A stretch of DNA of 64,000 bases from JAZOTM01 sp045657625 (GTDB lineage: Bacteria; Bacillota; Clostridia; Lachnospirales; Lachnospiraceae). Below the pieces are notes generated by a model that was not told the DNA's origin, ran no database searches, and was given only the letters and a program-made list of their open reading frames with translations. The stretch covers positions 62,001 through 126,000 of the forward strand of contig JAZOTM010000030.1 in NCBI GenBank assembly GCA_045657625.1, in the 5' to 3' direction. Positions 58,906 to 64,000 of the stretch are shown here, piece after piece. Each line of letters starts with the position of its first letter. Position 1 is the first letter of the stretch. The position numbers and the translations under genes were made by a program.

Positions 58906-59910
58906 ATGGATGAGGAATATACTGGAGTCCAGAAGGCTGCGATTTTATTGATTGCCTTGGGACCGGAGAAATCGTCTTCGATTTTTAAACACTTAAAAGA
59001 AGATGAAATTGAAGAATTGACTTTGGAAATTGCAAATACTAGAAGTGTGTCTCCGCAAACCAAGGAAGAGATTTTGAATGAATTCTATCAGGTTTGTCTG
59101 GCACAGCAGTACATTGCCGAAGGTGGTATCGGATACGCAAAAGAACTTTTGGAAAAGGCATTGGGAGACGAAAGAGCTCAGGATGTTATTACCAAGTTGA
59201 CTGCGTCCTTACAGGTACGTCCTTTCGAATTTGTGCGTAAAACAGATCCGAGTCAGATTTTAAACTTTATACAGGATGAGCATCCTCAGACAATTGCAAT
59301 GATTTTGTCATATCTTTCTGCAGGACAGGCGTCTATGATTATTGGTTCTTTGCCGCCGGAAAAACAGTCCGATGTTGCAAAGAGAATTGCTATGATGGAC
59401 CGTACATCTCCGGATGTTATTAAGGAAGTGGAAAGAGTATTGGAAAGAAAGTTATCTTCTTTGATCAATCAGGATTACACCATCGTTGGTGGTGTAGATT
59501 CCATCGTTGCAATTTTGAACTCTGTCGATCGTAGTACAGAGAAACACATTATGGAATCATTGGAAATTGAAGAGCCAGAACTTGCAGATGAAATCCGCAA
59601 GAAGATGTTCGTATTCGAAGATATTTTGTTGTTGGATGATAGAGCAATTCAGCGTGTACTTCGTGACGTGGACAACAACGATTTGGGTGTGGCATTGAAG
59701 GGCGCCAACGAAGAAGTACAGGGTGTCATCTTCAAGAACCTTTCCAAACGTCTTGCTTCCATGATTAAGGAAGATATGGACTTTATGGGTCCTGTACGTA
59801 TGAAGGACGTAGAAGAAGCACAGCAGAAGATTGTTAGTGTCATTCGTAAATTAGAGGATGCCGGAGAAATTGTAATCTCAAGAGGCGGAGGTGACGAGAT
59901 CATTGTCTAG
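58906..59910 (+). CDS. fliG: Flagellar motor switch protein FliG
   Basis: A 334-residue switch protein. It has N-terminal FliF-binding GVQKAAILLIALGPEKSSSI, the middle EHPQTIAMILSYLSAGQASM (EHPQ motif), and the C-terminal torque helix with DLGVALKGANEEVQGVIFKN and MGPVRMKDVEEAQQKI. FliG transmits torque from the stator to the rotor. Its end overlaps the fliH start by 20 bp. Confidence 0.98.
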   Translation: MDEEYTGVQKAAILLIALGPEKSSSIFKHLKEDEIEELTLEIANTRSVSPQTKEEILNEFYQVCLAQQYIAEGGIGYAKELLEKALGDERAQDVITKLTASLQVRPFEFVRKTDPSQILNFIQDEHPQTIAMILSYLSAGQASMIIGSLPPEKQSDVAKRIAMMDRTSPDVIKEVERVLERKLSSLINQDYTIVGGVDSIVAILNSVDRSTEKHIMESLEIEEPELADEIRKKMFVFEDILLLDDRAIQRVLRDVDNNDLGVALKGANEEVQGVIFKNLSKRLASMIKEDMDFMGPVRMKDVEEAQQKIVSVIRKLEDAGEIVISRGGGDEIIV

Positions 59911-60748
59911 TTTGGTAAAGCATTATACGGTGACCGGTGAGGAAGCCAGAGCCAGAGTGATAGACAGTAATTCACTTGCCCAAAAGAAGATTGAGGCAGC
60001 CCGTCAAGTAGCAGAACAAAAACGTCAGGCGGAAATTCGTCAGCGTATGGCGGAGGCCGGAGAGGGAGAATTTGTAGAAGGAATTCTTCCCTCTGCCACC
60101 CTACAGGCGGAATTAGAAGAAGAGATTGCAAGGGCAAAGGAAGAAGCAGAAGAGATTGTAACCCGCGCCAGAGCTGAAGCGGAACAAATCTTAGAGAATG
60201 CCCGTATGCAGGGAGAAACTATAAAAGAAGATGCAAAACAGTCCGGTTATGCAGCAGGAAAGGAAGAAGGCCAGGCGCAAGCAGACCAGGCCCTTTCTCT
60301 TCGCATGCAGGAATTGGAGGCACAGCGACAGCAACTGCTGCAGGCACATCAGGATGCTATGGATGCCTTGGAACCGGAACTTTTGGACGTGATATTACGT
60401 GTCTTTAATCGTGTGTTTCATATTCAGTTTGATGACAAGAAAGATATTTTGGAATATCTGATTGTAAATACCATTATGAATGTGGAAGGCAGCAAAGAAT
60501 TTCGCATTAAAACCAGCGAAGATAATTATCCATACATTTCTTCCCACATGAAAGGGATTCAAGAGCAGGTGGGACGTGAGTATGTATTGGAAGTCATTAC
60601 GGATAGCACATTGGGAGAAAATAAGTGCGTCATTGAAACTGATGCGGGATATTTTGACTGTAGTTTAGGTATCCACTTGGAAAACCTGACCAAGGATTTG
60701 AAATCTATTTGCTCCTTAGATGCCATCCAAAAAGAAACGGATGAGTAG
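59891..60748 (+). CDS. fliH: Flagellar assembly protein FliH
   Basis: A 285-residue export-apparatus protein. Residues about 25-165 form a long Glu/Ala/Gln coiled coil (ARAKEEAEEIVTRARAEAEQ), and the C-terminal third is the FliH/V-ATPase-E-like domain. It holds the ATPase FliI at the C-ring. The start is GTG 59891 with AGAGG five bases before it; TTG 59903 is a weaker alternative. The frame lies between fliG and fliI, as expected. Confidence 0.92.
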   Translation: MTRSLSSLVKHYTVTGEEARARVIDSNSLAQKKIEAARQVAEQKRQAEIRQRMAEAGEGEFVEGILPSATLQAELEEEIARAKEEAEEIVTRARAEAEQILENARMQGETIKEDAKQSGYAAGKEEGQAQADQALSLRMQELEAQRQQLLQAHQDAMDALEPELLDVILRVFNRVFHIQFDDKKDILEYLIVNTIMNVEGSKEFRIKTSEDNYPYISSHMKGIQEQVGREYVLEVITDSTLGENKCVIETDAGYFDCSLGIHLENLTKDLKSICSLDAIQKETDE

Positions 60749-60754
60749 AGGCTT

Positions 60755-62092
60755 ATGGAAAACAGAAACCTGGAAAAATACTTGCAAGCAGCAGAAAGAC
60801 CCCATTTTAAACGTTTGGGGAAAGTGGTAAAAATTGTAGGTTTGACCATTGAATCTGTTGGACCGGAAGCAAAATTAAATGATTTATGTGAAATTATAAT
60901 TGATGAAGATACCCATACTGTTATTATGGCTGAGGTAGTAGGATTTCGCGATAAGCGAATTCTTTTGATGCCCTTTGATAATACGGAAGGGCTTGGAGTT
61001 GGATGTACCGTAGAAAATATGGGACATCCATTATCTGTTTTAGTAGGGGATGACATGCTGGGGAAAACCCTAGATGGTATTGGACGACCTACAGACGGAA
61101 GTGGAGAAATCAGTGGCGGTGTAGAATATCCGGTAGAGGCCATGCCGCCGGATCCTATGGACCGTGTGATTATTCATGAAGTATTACCCTTGGGTGTAAA
61201 AGCGGTAGATGGTCTTTTGACTATAGGAAAAGGCCAACGTATTGGTATTTTTGCAGGTTCCGGTGTTGGAAAAAGTACCTTGCTTGGTATGTTTGCCAGA
61301 AATACCAAGGCGGACATTAATGTCATTGCCTTGATTGGCGAGCGTGGAAGAGAGGTTCGAGAATTTATTGAGCGTGACATGGGAGAAGAAGGTATGAAAC
61401 GTTCGGTGGTAGTGGTTGCCACTTCCGACAAACCGGCATTGATTCGTAACCGTGCAGCAAAAACGGCGACTGCCATTGCAGAATATTTTCGAGATCAGGG
61501 AAAAGATGTACTTTTAATGATGGACTCTTTGACACGTTTTTCCATGGCACAAAGAGAAATTGGATTGGCTGCGGGAGAACCTCCGGTTACCAGAGGATAT
61601 CCACCGAGTGTATATTCGGAAATGCCAAAACTTTTGGAACGTGCCGGAAATGGAGAAAAGGGATCGATTACCGGATTGTATACGGTCCTTGTAGATGGAG
61701 ATGATTTTAATGAACCGATTACAGATACAGCCCGTTCTATTTTGGATGGACATATTGTTTTGAATCGTAAAATTGCTCAGAGAAATCATTATCCGGCCAT
61801 TGATGTACTTGCCAGCATTTCCCGTTGTATGAGTCAGATTGCAACCGACCAACATAAGGCCATTGCAGGAAAAGCAAAAAATGTGCTTGCAACCTATCAG
61901 GAAGCGGAAGATTTGATTAATATCGGTGCATACAAAAGAGGTACCAATAAGGAAATTGATTATGCAATTACAAAAATTGATGAGGTCAATGCCTTTTTAC
62001 GGCAAGGTACCATGGAAAAATTCAGTTTTGAAGAAATTATGCAGGAGTTAAATCGTATTTTCAACGAAGTAGCTGAGAATGCGGCGCAATAA
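60755..62092 (+). CDS. fliI: Flagellar export ATPase FliI
   Basis: A 445-residue F1-beta-like ATPase. Walker A is GIFAGSGVGKSTLLGM near residue 165, ALIGERGREVREFIERDMGE, Walker B DVLLMMDSLTRFSMAQREIG, and the ATP-loop PPSVYSEMPKLLERAGNGEKG. It separates chaperone-substrate complexes and delivers them to the flagellar type III gate. It starts 6 bp after fliH. Confidence 0.98.
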   Translation: MENRNLEKYLQAAERPHFKRLGKVVKIVGLTIESVGPEAKLNDLCEIIIDEDTHTVIMAEVVGFRDKRILLMPFDNTEGLGVGCTVENMGHPLSVLVGDDMLGKTLDGIGRPTDGSGEISGGVEYPVEAMPPDPMDRVIIHEVLPLGVKAVDGLLTIGKGQRIGIFAGSGVGKSTLLGMFARNTKADINVIALIGERGREVREFIERDMGEEGMKRSVVVVATSDKPALIRNRAAKTATAIAEYFRDQGKDVLLMMDSLTRFSMAQREIGLAAGEPPVTRGYPPSVYSEMPKLLERAGNGEKGSITGLYTVLVDGDDFNEPITDTARSILDGHIVLNRKIAQRNHYPAIDVLASISRCMSQIATDQHKAIAGKAKNVLATYQEAEDLINIGAYKRGTNKEIDYAITKIDEVNAFLRQGTMEKFSFEEIMQELNRIFNEVAENAAQ

Positions 62093-62118
62093 GCAGAGAA
62101 TAATACAGAGGTATCAGT

Positions 62119-62568
62119 ATGGCAAAATTTCAATATCGCATGCAAAGTATCTTGGATTTGCAAGTGAAATTGGAACAACAGGACCGGATTCAATATGGTC
62201 TTATGAATCGCAGACTCCGAGAGGAAGAAGAAAAGTTACAGGCTTTGGCATTAAAACGTGTGGCTTATGAAAATCGGGATCGAGAGCTGCGCATGGGAAA
62301 AATTAATATTCGAGATATTACGGATAATAAAAAATCCATTGATGCAATTAAGGTACTGATTCGCAATCAAATGATGGAAATTCACCGCGCGCAAAAGGAT
62401 GTGGAAGCGGCTAGAAAGAAGTTGATTGATACCATGCAAAATCGAAAAATGCATGAGAAATTGCGAGAAAAGGCCTTTGAAGAGTTTAAACTGGAACTGG
62501 AATACGCAGAGAAAAAAGAAGTGGATGAATTAGTTTCTTATAACTATAACCAGACAGACGGAATATGA
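62119..62568 (+). CDS. fliJ: Flagellar export protein FliJ
   Basis: A 149-residue antiparallel coiled-coil protein (FQYRMQSILDLQVKLEQQDR; KLREKAFEEFKLELEYAEKK). FliJ sits in the centre of the FliI ring, like the gamma subunit of F1. Low sequence conservation is usual; position after fliI supports it. AGAGGTATCAGT precedes the ATG. Confidence 0.93.
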   Translation: MAKFQYRMQSILDLQVKLEQQDRIQYGLMNRRLREEEEKLQALALKRVAYENRDRELRMGKINIRDITDNKKSIDAIKVLIRNQMMEIHRAQKDVEAARKKLIDTMQNRKMHEKLREKAFEEFKLELEYAEKKEVDELVSYNYNQTDGI

Positions 62569-62590
62569 TGAAAAAAGGTGGAGAAAGATT

Positions 62591-63457
62591 ATGGCTGATG
62601 AAGAATTAATGGATGAAGAAGTAAAGGACGAAGCGGAAGACAAAAAAGCGGCGAAGAAAAAAGCCAAAGAAGAGAAGAAAAAGGTAAAAAAAGAAAAGAA
62701 GAATAAAGAGCAAGAGGATGATTTGGAAGAAGAAAGTGATGGCATTGGAAGTAAAATTGCAGTGTTCTTTATCACATTGATGATCATTCTTATTTGGCTT
62801 GCCATTTTTGCTTTATTGATCAAGTCTGACGTAGGAGGCTTCGGTTCTTCAGTCATGACTCCGATTTTACAGGATGTTCCCTATTTGAACCAGATTTTAC
62901 CAAACAGCGGTAGCTCTGATGTGGCATCTACGGAAGATGCCCAGTATCGGTATGCTTCTATGGATGAAGCGGTAGAGTATATTAAAGAGCTGGAACTTGC
63001 ATTGGCAGAGGCGCAGCAGAGCAATACCGAGGAAGAAGCATACGTGGCACAGCTGGAAGCAGAAGTGGCAAAATTAAAGGTTTATGAAGAAGAACAGTCC
63101 GAATTTGAAAAAATTCAAGAAAAATTTTATGAAGAGGTTGTTTTTTCCGACTCAGCACCCGATATATCAGAATATATAGAGTATTATGAAAGTATCGAAC
63201 CCGAGAACGCAGAAATACTCTATCAGGCAGCCGTAGCCGAAACCCTTGCGGATGAGGAAATGGATGATTATGTTGCGAAGTATTCCAACATGAGCGCCAA
63301 GGCTGCTGCCGCTATCTTTGACGAGATGACGGACAATTTGCAGTTGGTTGCGGAAATCCTGATGGCGATGGATAACCAATCTGCAGCAGATATTCTGGGA
63401 AAAATGGATTCGGAAACAGCCGCGCTAGTTACGGAAATCATGTATCCTTCAGAATAG
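62591..63457 (+). CDS. YlxF/MotE-type MgtE N-domain protein
   Basis: A 288-residue membrane protein. A very charged Lys/Glu N-terminus (1-55) precedes one membrane helix (about 58-78, IAVFFITLMIILIWLAIFAL). A coiled coil follows (about 118-160), then a C-terminal MgtE intracellular N-domain (YVAKYSNMSAKAAAAIFDEM; ILMAMDNQSAADILGKMD). A protein of this type (YlxF) lies between fliJ and fliK in Bacillus, the same place as here. Its role is thought to relate to stator or motor assembly, known mainly from the MotE name in rhizobia. Confidence 0.88.
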   Translation: MADEELMDEEVKDEAEDKKAAKKKAKEEKKKVKKEKKNKEQEDDLEEESDGIGSKIAVFFITLMIILIWLAIFALLIKSDVGGFGSSVMTPILQDVPYLNQILPNSGSSDVASTEDAQYRYASMDEAVEYIKELELALAEAQQSNTEEEAYVAQLEAEVAKLKVYEEEQSEFEKIQEKFYEEVVFSDSAPDISEYIEYYESIEPENAEILYQAAVAETLADEEMDDYVAKYSNMSAKAAAAIFDEMTDNLQLVAEILMAMDNQSAADILGKMDSETAALVTEIMYPSE

Positions 63458-63497
63458 CTGCATTTGCAACTTGATAACTGAATAAGGAGGAAGTGCC

Positions 63498-64000
63498 ATG
63501 ACAAGTGCAACCGTAACAAAAGTTGTTACAAGCCAGGTTCCAGGAAATTATTCTTACCAGAATAAAACCGAAGAATCTGGAGGCGAGTTGTTCTCTGTGT
63601 GTCTCAACCAAACGGCGAAACAAGCGCAGCAAAATGCTGTGACAAGTCCATCGGCGCCGGTGCAAAGCACAAACCGAGACGTGCAACAAATCTCCGGTAG
63701 TGAAAACCGGGTTTTGATGCAGGCAGAAACAACAGAACGCCCATTGTCAGAAGAGGAACAAAGTCAATTAAAAGAAGCTTTGGAAACCCTGGAAAAACAG
63801 GCGGAAGAAACCGTAAAGGAGACTTTGGGACTTGATGACGAAGAATTTGAGCAGGCCATGAGTGAACTTGGACTCTCAGCATTGCAGTTATTGCAACCGG
63901 AAAATTTGATGAATCTTATTACACAGGTGATGGGTTCTGAAGAAGTAACGGATTTGCTGGTAATGCCGGAAGTGCAAGATTTATTGGATGGCATGCAACA
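63498..64000 (+). CDS. fliK: Flagellar hook-length control protein FliK, N-terminal part
   Basis: A frame with AATAAGGAGG before ATG 63498 stays open to the window end (167 codons seen). The visible part is Gln/Glu/Ser-rich and low-complexity, with one more structured segment (SEEEQSQLKEALETLEKQAE, ALQLLQPENLMNLITQVMGS). The conserved C-terminal FliK switch domain would lie beyond the edge. The call rests on position after the fliJ-ylxF pair and on the disordered N-terminus typical of FliK. The stop is outside the window. Confidence 0.72.
   Translation, partial: MTSATVTKVVTSQVPGNYSYQNKTEESGGELFSVCLNQTAKQAQQNAVTSPSAPVQSTNRDVQQISGSENRVLMQAETTERPLSEEEQSQLKEALETLEKQAEETVKETLGLDDEEFEQAMSELGLSALQLLQPENLMNLITQVMGSEEVTDLLVMPEVQDLLDGMQ

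Noticed and set aside
1..64000. Prophage, insertion sequence, CRISPR array or defence island
   Set aside because: No integrase, transposase, cas gene, spaced direct repeats or restriction genes were seen; base and codon use look even across the window apart from the small GC-rich palindromes near 5.65 kb.

Overview
The window is one stretch of a low-GC Firmicutes chromosome. It most resembles a motile gut member of the Lachnospiraceae (Clostridia). The reasons are a CIRCE-controlled groESL, a T-box before thrS, a clostridial-type dcw cluster, NfnAB, CodY next to a fla/che operon, and a block of genes I associate with lachnospiral families of unknown function (DUF5717/DUF5716). No genus is claimed. 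The region is mostly core chromosome: I see no insertion sequence, prophage, CRISPR array, rRNA or tRNA.

Layout. 1-4.1 kb: end of a HAD-type phosphatase, CIRCE-groES-groEL, and a degV-lysR pair. 4.1-9.7 kb: purA, a palindrome-rich gap, then a Gld-type ABC exporter (ATPase, fused GldF/GldG-like permease, DUF4340 partner). 10-13.8 kb: a SleB-type cell wall hydrolase, a small membrane protein, a SEC-C protein, and T-box-thrS. 14-23.6 kb: the division and wall cluster mraZ-rsmH-ftsL-ftsI-mraY-murD-ftsW-divIB-ftsZ, with four 10-bp MraZ-type repeats in the leader and no murG, murC, murE or murF inside it. 23.7-31 kb: an acidic protein of unknown function, argS, two G3E (CobW/COG0523) GTPases, the second joined to a DUF1980-like domain, and a three-gene ABC importer. 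31-33.3 kb: nfnAB. 33.3-34.4 kb: a decayed TetR/alcohol dehydrogenase pair. 34.4-42.4 kb: an orphan CobD-like aminotransferase facing a four-gene operon of a giant repeat protein, an Hsp70/actin-like protein, a TPR protein and a membrane coiled-coil protein. 42.4-50 kb: gltX, a UvrD-type helicase, an intergenic four-way hairpin element, DUF1292, a GH13 protein lacking every catalytic residue, DUF5662 and trpS. 50-55 kb: YifB/ComM-dprA-topA. 55-64 kb: codY and the first part of a flagellar operon (flgB-flgC-fliE-fliF-fliG-fliH-fliI-fliJ-ylxF-like-fliK, cut by the window end).

How it works together. Most genes are read on the + strand in short operons separated by clear intrinsic terminators, and many have near-consensus sigma-A promoters with 16-17 bp spacers. 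The best candidate for an undescribed system is the 35.6-42.4 kb operon: a degenerate Hsp70-like ATPase fold with a TPR partner, a large scaffold with beta-rich N-terminus and helical-repeat body, and a coiled-coil membrane anchor. This looks like a membrane-associated chaperone-like or mechanical assembly. Other points of interest are the dead GH13 paralogue, the GTPase-DUF1980 fusion, and the structured intergenic elements at 5.6 and 45.9 kb.
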